A stretch of 64,000 nucleotides of DNA, from assembly GCA_964543475.1 (NCBI GenBank), contig CAZIYJ010000001.1, positions 806,001 through 870,000 on the forward strand. The letters are read 5' to 3'. The position numbers and the translations under genes were made by a program. The stretch comes from JAYSYM01 sp964543475. Its GTDB lineage: Bacteria; Bdellovibrionota; Bdellovibrionia; Bdellovibrionales; JAMPXM01. How positions within the stretch are numbered: the stretch's first letter is position 1; every line of letters begins with the position of its first letter. This document shows, piece after piece, positions 25,607 to 34,222 of this stretch. The notes under the pieces are model-generated. The model did not search any database. It worked only from the letters and a program-made list of their open reading frames with translations, and was not told the DNA's origin.

Positions 25607-27838
25607 ATGGCGAAGCAGAACGACCCTTTCAACGATATACCCGCTCCGAAGTCTCTCGAATTAAGACTAGAGGTTGCTCGCGTCGGTCTGCTGTTCCAGC
25701 AGAACGCGCAGGGCCTCATTGCTCTGATTGTTCTTGGGGGTTCGTACATCTTTGTTAGTTGGGGTTCGCGCTCGAAAGATTTTCTCATTGCTTGGGGTCT
25801 CTTCGTACTTATATCCGCACTCTGTCGAGTGATAATGACCGTGAAATGGAATAGAACTGCGCCGACGATCACAACTCTTGAAGAGGTGAAGCCTTTTCTT
25901 AGATTGATTCATCTTTTGCTTTTTATGTCGGGCGTGTCGTGGGGAGTGATTGCATCACTGATGCCTTCGGCTTCAACCCTCGAAGAGCAGCTTGTTACCT
26001 GCCTTGTGGTCATTATGATGGCGGCCGGTGGTGTCGTTGCATATTCCTCGAGCCGGCTTGCTGGATTATCTGTTTTTTTACCGGCGGCAATTCCTTGGAG
26101 CATTTCGCTCTGGCTGAGCGGGCATTCAATGTACCGAATGATGTCGGTGTTGCTTTTGCTCTACTCGTACGTTGCACTTAGGGTCTCTCTAAATCTTCAT
26201 CAGTTTGTTGTTCGGTCGATTCGTCTCAACGTCGAAAACTCACTTCTAACATCAGAGTCGAGGGCTAACCAAGAGCGCCTAGAGCTTGCCCTCGAAGCTG
26301 CCGAAGCCGTAACTTGGAAGTGGCAAGTCGGATCCGAAGAGATTAGGTGGGAAGGCCAGCTCGCGCCGCTGTTTGGTTTAACTCAGCAAACTTGGGTCGC
26401 AACACTTGGCGAGTTCGGTAATTTTATTCACAGTGAAGATCGCGAGCGCGTTTTAGCGATGATCCGAAATGTTTCAACAGAAGGCGAAGAACTAGACATC
26501 GAGTATCGAATTCCAACTGAAGATGGAAAAGAGACTTTCGTTACACAAAGAGGCCGCGTGAGTAAGTGGCCTGGCTCAGTTCTCGTTTCGAGTGGAATTT
26601 GCTGGGATATCACCGCAAGTAAGGAGCAAGAGAAACTTCAGCGTGAACTTACTGAACATGAGGCTGCGAGTCGCGCAAAATCAATTTTCCTCGCGAACGC
26701 GAGCCACGAAATTCGAACACCACTTGCAGCGATCAATGGGTTTGCGGACATGGCTCTCCACAACCCAAAGCTTCCTCAAGATGCTCGACAAGACGTGCAG
26801 ATGATTCTTCGAAATGGAAAGTATCTGGTTTCGCTCGTCAATGACCTCCTCGATCTATCGAAAATTGAGTCAGGACAGATTTACATCGAACCTACTCGAG
26901 TTTGGATCGCTCGCGAAATCGAAGATATCGTAGCACTTGTGAAACCAATGATAGAGGCCAAGAATCTCGATCTGAGAGTGATCTTTCGAACAAAAATTCC
27001 CGAGCATGTACAAACTGACGTAACTCGTTTTCGCGAAGTGATGATTAATCTTATAACCAATTCGATTAAGTTCACCGACAAAGGAAAGATTAAAATCGAA
27101 GTGACGTTTGAGCCGACAAAAGCCGGAGATGGAATTATAAAAATCATAGTTTCTGATACTGGAATTGGAATTTCGTCTCAGGAAATGGCAAATCTTTTTA
27201 AACCCTTTGTGAGGGGCTCAGGCGAACGAGTTCAGAAAGTGCAGGGATCAGGACTGGGGTTATCGCTTTCGAAGAATCTTGCGCGACTTCTCGGCGGTGA
27301 CCTAGTGTTGCTTCGTTCAAAGGAAAACGACGGAAGTGAATTCGAATTCAGTTTTACAACTGGATCGGTAGACGACGTTCGAATGCTGTCTTCGGCACAG
27401 GCAACTCAAGCCCGCGCCGAAGCCTATCGACTTGATTCAGGAAAGCCTTTGCATGGTCGATCCATTCTCGTTGTCGATGATTCACCAGATTTACAAGTAC
27501 TCATGAAGCGATTTCTCGAGGCACGTGGGGCAAAGGTCGAAATTCGTGCAAATGGAAAAGAGGCCGTCGATCGTCTGAACGAGAAATCATACGACCTTGT
27601 GTTAATGGATATTAAGATGCCAGTGATGGATGGCTACACAGCCGCAGATATTTTAAGGCACAATCATTACGTTGGGCCTTTGATGGCCGTCACCGCACAC
27701 GCAAGCGCCGAAGATCGCCAGCGCTGCTTTCAGGCTGGCTTCGATTCGTACGTAAGTAAGCCGGTTGATTTTCAAAATCTCACAGAAGACGTGATCTCTC
27801 TCATCGAGCGAACCAACCCTCGCATGGTTCTACACTAG
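25607..27838 (+). CDS. Hybrid sensor histidine kinase with PAS and receiver domains
   Basis: A 743-residue protein. Residues 30-200 hold about six membrane helices; a PAS-like sensor covers ~225-340. Next come HisKA with phospho-acceptor His367 (ANASHEIRTPLAAINGFADM) and HATPase (N box INLITNSIKF, G1 SDTGIGIS, G2 GSGLGLSLS). A C-terminal receiver has Asp668 (YDLVLMDIKMPVMDG) and a preceding ILVVDDSPD acidic pair. Phosphate can pass from His367 to Asp668 and on to an unseen phosphotransfer partner. It stands alone, 93 bases after the envelope operon, so it may sense envelope state, but linkage is not proof. Confidence 0.9.
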   Translation: MAKQNDPFNDIPAPKSLELRLEVARVGLLFQQNAQGLIALIVLGGSYIFVSWGSRSKDFLIAWGLFVLISALCRVIMTVKWNRTAPTITTLEEVKPFLRLIHLLLFMSGVSWGVIASLMPSASTLEEQLVTCLVVIMMAAGGVVAYSSSRLAGLSVFLPAAIPWSISLWLSGHSMYRMMSVLLLLYSYVALRVSLNLHQFVVRSIRLNVENSLLTSESRANQERLELALEAAEAVTWKWQVGSEEIRWEGQLAPLFGLTQQTWVATLGEFGNFIHSEDRERVLAMIRNVSTEGEELDIEYRIPTEDGKETFVTQRGRVSKWPGSVLVSSGICWDITASKEQEKLQRELTEHEAASRAKSIFLANASHEIRTPLAAINGFADMALHNPKLPQDARQDVQMILRNGKYLVSLVNDLLDLSKIESGQIYIEPTRVWIAREIEDIVALVKPMIEAKNLDLRVIFRTKIPEHVQTDVTRFREVMINLITNSIKFTDKGKIKIEVTFEPTKAGDGIIKIIVSDTGIGISSQEMANLFKPFVRGSGERVQKVQGSGLGLSLSKNLARLLGGDLVLLRSKENDGSEFEFSFTTGSVDDVRMLSSAQATQARAEAYRLDSGKPLHGRSILVVDDSPDLQVLMKRFLEARGAKVEIRANGKEAVDRLNEKSYDLVLMDIKMPVMDGYTAADILRHNHYVGPLMAVTAHASAEDRQRCFQAGFDSYVSKPVDFQNLTEDVISLIERTNPRMVLH

Positions 27839-27839
27839 C

Positions 27840-28709
27840 CTACGGCGCCAGTACGAGCTTCTCGCACTGCGCGGGTAATTTAGGGTAGGGCTTTACAGGA
27901 GGATTATCAGGAGTCGTGGGCTTCATCATTTCTTCCCATTGTGCATCTGCTTCTGCCGAATACCACCAAGCAAGCTCACCACCACAGCCATTATCTTTAG
28001 AATTCAACGGACTCTGAGGCTCGCAGTAGGGACTGTCTTTAGGGCAATTCAATCGAACATGAAGATGATCGTCATGGCCCCACCATGCACGAAGCTTATA
28101 AAGCCATGGCGCTTTTGGATTGGTATCGCAGAAATACTTTTTGATCGCAGGAGCAACAAAGATTCGATTCACATAAGGAGAGTTGGCTGCGAGTGAAGTG
28201 AGTTTCACCTGTTCAGCTTTCCAGTTCGTCTTCAGATATTTTCGATCGTTGACGTAAGAAGGTGAGTGCCATGCCTCACTTTGTGATGGGCCAACCTTTT
28301 TTGAAATGAGCTGCAAAGATATATCTGCGTCTAAGCCAAGTTGATGACTTGCATGACCCAAGTAAAACGGCCCGCCACGAGGGAAGCTAAGATCTTCGAC
28401 GACAATCGAAAGACCAGTCGCCTTTTTCATTCGGTAGCTGAGATCTTTCACGTAATAAGTTAAATTGGGATGTCCGTAGAAGCGATTTCTTGATGTGCGA
28501 ACCACCTGAAATCCAGAGCCGACTAAAGGAAGTTCTGAAGCTCCAGCAAGACACCCGGCATTGTACCCACCATAAACTTGCGCAGGGCCCAGAGTTGTAC
28601 TTTTAACAGTAGCCCATTTTTCAAATTCACCTGGATGTTCTTCTGATGCGACTGCTGCAGTAGAAGCAAGAAGACAAAAGCTCGAAATCGCCAAAACCGC
28701 TTTTAACAT
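27840..28709 (-). CDS. mepA: MepA-type murein endopeptidase (peptidase M74)
   Basis: An exported zinc endopeptidase that cuts peptide cross-links in peptidoglycan. After the signal peptide (LAISSFCLLASTAAVAS) all MepA motifs are present: LGHASHQLGLDADIS gives H119, H122 and D129, and WGHDDHLHVRLNCP gives H212, H215 and H217. The spacing is the same as for the E. coli residues H110, H113, D120, H206, H209 and H211. Cysteines in NCPKDSPYC and NGCGG fit the conserved disulfides. AAGGGG precedes the ATG. Convergent with the kinase gene, one base between stops. Confidence 0.9.
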   Translation of the reverse strand: MLKAVLAISSFCLLASTAAVASEEHPGEFEKWATVKSTTLGPAQVYGGYNAGCLAGASELPLVGSGFQVVRTSRNRFYGHPNLTYYVKDLSYRMKKATGLSIVVEDLSFPRGGPFYLGHASHQLGLDADISLQLISKKVGPSQSEAWHSPSYVNDRKYLKTNWKAEQVKLTSLAANSPYVNRIFVAPAIKKYFCDTNPKAPWLYKLRAWWGHDDHLHVRLNCPKDSPYCEPQSPLNSKDNGCGGELAWWYSAEADAQWEEMMKPTTPDNPPVKPYPKLPAQCEKLVLAP

Positions 28710-28781
28710 TGTGAACCCCTTGAGTTGTCGTAAGTCGAGACTAACAGCCCAAGGGGATGGCGTAAATAGGGTTTATAGCAT

Positions 28782-29174
28782 TTACTGCGAAACGCTGGCG
28801 ATCGCCTTTGCTTTCGAGCCAGATTTTTGAGGGAGTTTTTCTTCAATGCTTGAGATGACCGAAGAGTTAACTAAGTAGTCGCAGCCTTGGACCTTAACAA
28901 AATGTTTTGCGCCAATTCCGCGAATCGATTCGATTCGTCCTTCGCCTCGCTTTTGAGATTTCGATGGTCGATGGCAAGAGTATTTAACTTTTTGATTGAG
29001 CTCATAGCGAGTCTTCGCTTTTTTGGCCTTGGAGTTAAAAGAATCAAGCTTACGCGCGCTCACCACTTGATTGCGATGGTCGACAACTTTATTTCGCTCG
29101 AGTTTATAAATTTCGGCTTCTGCATTCGCTTGAAAACTTACGAAAAAATTGAGTATCAAAATGAAACACTTCAT
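28782..29174 (-). CDS. Small exported basic protein
   Basis: A 130-residue protein with signal peptide MKCFILILNFFVSFQANA. The mature part is lysine-rich (FNSKAKKAKTRYELNQKVKY) followed by a small beta domain (YSCHRPSKSQKRGEGRIESI, GAKHFVKVQGCDYLV) with two cysteines, SH3-like in look. The Lys/Ser tail is of low complexity. AAGGGG lies before the ATG. Monocistronic; no family recognised. Confidence 0.6.
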   Translation of the reverse strand: MKCFILILNFFVSFQANAEAEIYKLERNKVVDHRNQVVSARKLDSFNSKAKKAKTRYELNQKVKYSCHRPSKSQKRGEGRIESIRGIGAKHFVKVQGCDYLVNSSVISSIEEKLPQKSGSKAKAIASVSQ

Positions 29175-29275
29175 GATCGCACCCCTTAAAAAACATCCCT
29201 GCTACCATTCTTATATGCAAGGGTGCCAAACTCTCAGAATCGCTCTATAGGGAGTTCAGTGTAGGGGAGCGATCA

Positions 29276-31060
29276 TTACGTCAAGTCCGTCGACAAACCA
29301 AACTGAGACGCAGATAAGCGATAGTAGTGACCACCTTTAGCCATCAGCTCAGAGTGAGTTCCTCTCTCAATGAGATTTCCGTGGTCAAGAACTAAGATTT
29401 GGTCGCAATCAAGAATCGTAGAAATTCTGTGGGCTATGATAATACTGGTTCGGCCCTTAGTGATTTCTCGAGTGGCGTTTTGAATAAGCTGCTCACTTTG
29501 TGAGTCGATGTTAGCTGTTGCTTCATCCAAAATCAGAATGTCTGGATCGAATGCTAGTACCCGCGCAAACGCGATTAACTGACGCTCACCAAAGCTTAAG
29601 TTGGCTCCGCGTTCTTCAACTTTTGCATCGAGCCCTCCAACGTGTCGTCGTAGCAAATCAGCACACGACGCTCTCGCAGCAGCGCTTTCAATTTGAGCTC
29701 TAGTGATTGATGGATCACCAAGGCCAATGTTGTCAGCGATTGTTCCTCTAAACATGAAAGTGTCTTGCTGAACAACTCCTACGCGTCTTCGAAGTTCTGC
29801 ACGACTAATTTCACGAAGCGAAACTCCGTCAAGAAGCACATCACCTTGTTGATAATCGTAAAACCGTTGCATAAGAGAAATCAGAGTCGACTTACCACTT
29901 CCAGTTCTTCCGACAAGAGCTATTGATTGCCCAGGATTAGCTTTGAAACTTACATCATTTAAAACCCAGGGCAGAGTCGCACCATATTTGAAGCTCAAAT
30001 TCTGAAATTCAATCGCGCCTTTGGCTCTTGATGGATCGATCGCTCGACCAATAGAATCTTCTGGCTTTTCATCAAGAAGCGTAAAAATCCGTTCAGCTCC
30101 AGCTAAGCTGTTTTGAAAGTTTTGATACTTTTCTAAAATCACCCTAAGAGGTTGTATGAAATCTCTTACGTGCAGCAAAAATGCAATCATTGCACCCGTC
30201 GTGACAGCACCTTCGCGAGTGACAATACCGCCGTAGTACAGAGCAACCGCGATTGAAGCAGCATTAAAAAAGCTCATCGTCGGCCAAAGTAGAGCGTACA
30301 AACGGACTGCACCCATTTGCTCTTCGCGGTACTGAGCTGATAAATCAGAAAATTTACTTCGGCTGTACGATGTTCGCTCAAATAACTGTAGAACCCTCAT
30401 ACCAGAAACGCTTTCGGCGATAAAAGAGTTCATTCGTGCAGAAGTCTTCTTACTCTCACGAAGAATCACTAAAATCTTTTCGCTCACCACAAACGAAATC
30501 CAAATCAGCGGGGGAGCGATGAGCATCGTGACCAAAGTCATCTTCCACGAAATTAAAAGCATCGCGATAATTGTGACGATCATCGAAATGAAATTCGAGA
30601 AGATCATAATAATGCCTTGTGTGAAGAGCTCACCTAGGCTCACCACGTCGTTTGTCACGCGGGTAACAATACGCCCTGTCGGGTTCTTATCAAAAAATGA
30701 AATCGGGAGCGACTGAACATGTGAAATTAACTGACTTCGCAGGTCATATAGAATTCTGTTCCCAAGCTTTGCGAAAAAGAACATGTGCCCATAGCCCGCA
30801 AGTGCGCCCACTACTTCCATAACAAGGTACGCGATCGCTATTCGCACTATCATTTCTGAATCGTTTTTTAAAATTCCATCATCGACGGCTTTACCAAATA
30901 GCCAAACTGACAGTCGACCAACGATGGCTAAACCTAAAATCGCAACGACAGTTAAGCCTAAAAGACTCTTCTGGCGCATTAAATGCGGCCACAGCCTTCG
31001 AGTTAAAATGCGAAGGTTGACTTTGGTTTTGACTAAATCTTCCTGCACGCTTTCGCTCAC
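29276..31060 (-). CDS. ABC exporter half-transporter, consensus-site subunit
   Basis: A 594-residue fused membrane/ATPase subunit: six helices in the first ~320 residues, then an ATPase with Walker A GRTGSGKST, the altered signature LSFGE, Walker B plus catalytic glutamate LILDEATANID and H-loop IAHRI. GTG start overlapping the upstream partner by four bases (GTGA). The combination with the neighbour is that of heterodimeric exporters such as BmrCD/LmrCD/TM287-288. In those, this chain provides the active Walker B and the degenerate signature. Substrate (lipid, drug or peptide) is not readable. Confidence 0.88.
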   Translation of the reverse strand: MSESVQEDLVKTKVNLRILTRRLWPHLMRQKSLLGLTVVAILGLAIVGRLSVWLFGKAVDDGILKNDSEMIVRIAIAYLVMEVVGALAGYGHMFFFAKLGNRILYDLRSQLISHVQSLPISFFDKNPTGRIVTRVTNDVVSLGELFTQGIIMIFSNFISMIVTIIAMLLISWKMTLVTMLIAPPLIWISFVVSEKILVILRESKKTSARMNSFIAESVSGMRVLQLFERTSYSRSKFSDLSAQYREEQMGAVRLYALLWPTMSFFNAASIAVALYYGGIVTREGAVTTGAMIAFLLHVRDFIQPLRVILEKYQNFQNSLAGAERIFTLLDEKPEDSIGRAIDPSRAKGAIEFQNLSFKYGATLPWVLNDVSFKANPGQSIALVGRTGSGKSTLISLMQRFYDYQQGDVLLDGVSLREISRAELRRRVGVVQQDTFMFRGTIADNIGLGDPSITRAQIESAAARASCADLLRRHVGGLDAKVEERGANLSFGERQLIAFARVLAFDPDILILDEATANIDSQSEQLIQNATREITKGRTSIIIAHRISTILDCDQILVLDHGNLIERGTHSELMAKGGHYYRLSASQFGLSTDLT

Positions 31061-32835
31061 GTGGTTGCCTCGCGGGTGGCCATTGAACTTTGTAGTTCGT
31101 TAAGTTCTTTGTAGGTTGCGCTCGTTTTTAAAAGTTCATCATGTTTACCAACTGATTCAACGCGTCCGTTGTTCATCACAAAAATTCGGTCTGCATGCCG
31201 CAAAGTTGCAAGGCGGTGAGAGACGATCAATACAGTACGCCTGTCGAGAGCTCCTTTGAGTTGCTCAACGATAAGCTTTTCAGTTTTTCCGTCAACGGCA
31301 CTTAACGAATCATCAAGAATCACAAATTGTGAATTTCTAATCAGTGCTCGCGCTATCGTCAGTCGCTGCTTTTGGCCACCAGAAAGGTTGACGCCTCGTT
31401 CACCAAGTAGTGACTCATACCCAGTCGGCAACGCTTCAATTTCACTATCAATGTTCACAACACTCGCAAAATGTTTTACGTGATCGTTCATCAAGGCTTG
31501 CTCAGTCGTATATCCAAGCGAAATATTTTCTGCTACTGTGTCGCTAAACAGAAACGCATCTTGTGGAACATAAGATATCAACCTTCGAAGGCTGCTTTGC
31601 TTAAGATCCTCGACGGAAATGTCATTGAAAGTGACCTTGTTCGGTTCAACCGGGTAAAGCCGACAAATTAAATTCATTAAAGTTGTCTTGCCTGAACCGA
31701 CGGGTCCCACAATTCCAATTGTCTCGCCTGCATTGATCGTTAATGAAACATCTCGAAGTGCGTAGTGCTCAGCCCCCGCATATCTGAAACTTAAATCTTT
31801 CACTTCGAGCTTTTCAAACTCGTGAACAACTTTTTCGCCGGTGTCTGGAATGTCTGTTTCGGTTTCAAGTAGCTCACGAATTCGATCAAACGAAGCTCGT
31901 CCTTGCTCAATCATGCTGACGCTAAAGCCAAGCGCACTCATGGGCCAGGTCATTCGACGAATATATTCATGAAACGCAAAAAGAGTTCCGAGGGTAATCG
32001 TTCCTTGTATAACTGGGTCGGTGCAGAACCAAAGTAAAATCACAGTGCCGCTGGCTACTGAGAATTCCATCACGGGCTGCCAAATAGCATCGAGCCTTGC
32101 GACTTTGTTACATGTCTCCTCGTAAATTTTGCTTTTCTTGTCAAAGCTTGCGAGTTGATTTGTTTCTTGAGTGTACGCCTTAATCACTCTCACACCGGAT
32201 ACTATTTCTTGCGCGTTTGCAGAAACATCAGCGAGCTTATCCTGCTCAATTCGGTAGTAACGGTGCATGAGCTGCTCCATCTTCCGCATAAACGGAGGAA
32301 TCAGAGGCAGTAAAATCAAAGTCTTCCATGTCCAGTCCCACGAAATCCAAATCATGGCAGGCAAATACATTCCTAAATAAAAAATTCCATCGAGCAGAAT
32401 CAAAAGTCCTGGTCCGATTCCCATTCGAAACGAATTGACGTCACTGCTGACAATACTGATCAGCTGGCCGATCGGATTTTTTTGATAGAAGCTCGGCCCG
32501 AGCAGAGTCAGCTTACTAAAAATTCGAGCCCGTAAATCATCGGCCACTGCTTGATGAAACTTTCCCCAATAAACTCTCCAGCCCCATCTAAAATAGACGA
32601 ACGCAAGATTGAGCCCGATGTAAATCATCACAGCTTTAGAAAGTGATTGTTCTTCTTTTGCCTGAATCGCATCGATTGCAAACTTCAGCGCTAGGGGAGT
32701 GAGAGAATCAAACAGGTTAGTAAAGAACAGCATCACTACTCCGACGGCAAATGGCCGAGGGAATTGCTTCATGTAAAACCGAAACGGCTTCGCATTTAAT
32801 TCTGGCTGTGCTGTGAACTCTGCTGCTGGAGGCAT
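31057..32835 (-). CDS. ABC exporter half-transporter, degenerate-site subunit
   Basis: A 592-residue fused membrane/ATPase subunit with Walker A GPVGSGKTT, canonical signature LSGGQKQRL, Walker B followed by Asp instead of Glu (FVILDDSLSAVD) and H-loop VSHRL. The D-for-E change marks the non-hydrolysing site of heterodimeric exporters and pairs with the altered LSFGE of the downstream subunit. That leaves one competent site (LSGGQ of this chain with DEAT of the partner). First gene of the two-gene operon. Confidence 0.88.
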   Translation of the reverse strand: MPPAAEFTAQPELNAKPFRFYMKQFPRPFAVGVVMLFFTNLFDSLTPLALKFAIDAIQAKEEQSLSKAVMIYIGLNLAFVYFRWGWRVYWGKFHQAVADDLRARIFSKLTLLGPSFYQKNPIGQLISIVSSDVNSFRMGIGPGLLILLDGIFYLGMYLPAMIWISWDWTWKTLILLPLIPPFMRKMEQLMHRYYRIEQDKLADVSANAQEIVSGVRVIKAYTQETNQLASFDKKSKIYEETCNKVARLDAIWQPVMEFSVASGTVILLWFCTDPVIQGTITLGTLFAFHEYIRRMTWPMSALGFSVSMIEQGRASFDRIRELLETETDIPDTGEKVVHEFEKLEVKDLSFRYAGAEHYALRDVSLTINAGETIGIVGPVGSGKTTLMNLICRLYPVEPNKVTFNDISVEDLKQSSLRRLISYVPQDAFLFSDTVAENISLGYTTEQALMNDHVKHFASVVNIDSEIEALPTGYESLLGERGVNLSGGQKQRLTIARALIRNSQFVILDDSLSAVDGKTEKLIVEQLKGALDRRTVLIVSHRLATLRHADRIFVMNNGRVESVGKHDELLKTSATYKELNELQSSMATREATT

Positions 32836-32980
32836 TGAGGGAAAAGCCTACATGATTGGCGATTGTGTAGTCACAGTGAAACCACTTTGAAAGCTCAAAT
32901 TCATTTTAGAAGGTGGATAGGTGATAAAAGCTGGCTCAGTAATTGAAATGGAGTGCCCTGACTGTTTTTAGGAGGTCACT

Positions 32981-33607
32981 TTGAAACTGCAGCTTATCGT
33001 CGCGTCTTTTCTCTCATTTTTTGTCCACGCCAATGCTGAGGCCAACACTTTTTGCTCGTCAAATAATGAGTTGATCGCCAATGGCCGTGTTCTTGAGCGA
33101 TTCACCTTTTCTTCAGACTGCCAACAAGCAGTCAGTGACCTTAACCGACATCGGGCATTCTGTAGCGACGACGAAGATTTAATTGGCCGCCGCGGCAAAA
33201 TCGCCTCTTTTACTTTTGAAAGCGATTGCCGAGAGGGACTTCAAGATTTGTCGTCTAAAGGATTAGTCTGCGACGGCAATAACGATCTGATTACTGAGCA
33301 CGGTCGCAAACTTGGAAGCTTCACTTTCGAATCAGATTGTCGTGAAGGCCTCGAAAACATGTACCAGAGTGGTGCTATGTGCACATCGGACGATGAGTTG
33401 ATCACGGCTCGTGGAATTATGCTTTCAGATTTCACCTTTGGCTCTGACTGTGAAGAGGCTATTACTCAGCTAAAAACTTATGGAGCAATTTGCGGTAACA
33501 ACCACGAACTGGTAAATCGCCGCGGAAAAGTTCTAGCGAAGTTCACTTTCGAGTCCGACTGCTTACAGGCCCTAAAAGGCAACAACCGCTACACACCAAT
33601 TCGCTAA
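32981..33607 (+). CDS. Exported protein of five tandem cysteine repeats
   Basis: TTG start at 32981, supported by a perfect AGGAGG at 32970-32975 and by the signal peptide LIVASFLSFFVHANA. The whole mature part is five repeats of about 36 residues. Each has one cysteine at its start and one at its end: C-x2-D/N-(D/N)-x-L-I-x3-G-x2-L-x2-F-T-F-x-S-D-C, for example FCSDDEDLIGRRGKIASFTF ending in ESDC. The two cysteines probably pair within each repeat. The next gene, a lipoprotein, starts 10 bases later. Confidence 0.78.
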   Translation: MKLQLIVASFLSFFVHANAEANTFCSSNNELIANGRVLERFTFSSDCQQAVSDLNRHRAFCSDDEDLIGRRGKIASFTFESDCREGLQDLSSKGLVCDGNNDLITEHGRKLGSFTFESDCREGLENMYQSGAMCTSDDELITARGIMLSDFTFGSDCEEAITQLKTYGAICGNNHELVNRRGKVLAKFTFESDCLQALKGNNRYTPIR

Positions 33608-33617
33608 AGGAAGTTTT

Positions 33618-34172
33618 ATGAAAATTCAGTTCTTTGCAGTTGGAATCATTTCTTCTATTGCTCTTTCGGGCTGCAATGTAGAACTGAACGGAAGTCCCAT
33701 TCAGAATATTAAGCCAAAAACAGCGACTTCTACGAGCGTCGGTAATGGTGACCTTAAAATTTCGGGCGCAATCTCTGAGTCAATTAAAGTTGATACCAAA
33801 GCTGGCGACAAAGTAATTTGCGGGCCAACTCAAGAGGGCTTTCAACTCTATGTAGGACCTGCTGCTGAAGGCAGTGGATACGGTCTGGTTATCAGTCTGC
33901 AGGGTGAGGTCGATTTTCCCGGCACCTTTGTATTTTCTAACGACGAGCCAGCTCATAAATTTTCATTTGGCTTAAAGAATCAGGCGGGTGTTTGGCTTCC
34001 TAACCGCGATTCGAAAAGCTGTACGTTGAAAGTTTCCTCTCAAGAAAATGATCGCATCCAAGCGGTCCTTGACTGTCCTGAAATGACGGATGCGCTTAGA
34101 GAAGTAGATGGCGAAATCAAAATCGAAAGTAAGTTTGAGTGCAACGTTGTGGATATGACTGACGCCAAATAA
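33618..34172 (+). CDS. Predicted lipoprotein of unknown function
   Basis: A 184-residue lipoprotein: MKIQFFAVGIISSIALSGCN gives lipobox LSGC. The mature part looks all-beta, with a cysteine set (VICGP, KSCTL, LDCPE, FECNV) that could form two disulfides. It is in one operon with the five-repeat protein (10-base gap, AAGGAAG before the ATG) and ends at a strong terminator. No family recognised; the two products could act together at the cell surface. Confidence 0.7.
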   Translation: MKIQFFAVGIISSIALSGCNVELNGSPIQNIKPKTATSTSVGNGDLKISGAISESIKVDTKAGDKVICGPTQEGFQLYVGPAAEGSGYGLVISLQGEVDFPGTFVFSNDEPAHKFSFGLKNQAGVWLPNRDSKSCTLKVSSQENDRIQAVLDCPEMTDALREVDGEIKIESKFECNVVDMTDAK

Positions 34173-34173
34173 A

Positions 34174-34199
34174 AAAAGGCTGCCCGAAGACAGCCTTTT
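34174..34199. terminator. Bidirectional intrinsic terminator
   Basis: AAAAGGCTG, an eight-base loop and CAGCCTTTT form a perfect nine-base-pair stem between two convergent genes (lipoprotein + and subtilase -). It has A/T runs on both sides, so it can end transcription in either direction. Confidence 0.85.
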
Positions 34200-34222
34200 C
34201 AAAACCAGATTTTAAATTTCGA

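Noticed and set aside
29217..29228. Sigma-54 promoter TGGCACCCTTGC before the small basic exported protein gene
   Set aside because: Only seven bases separate GG and GC; ten are needed.
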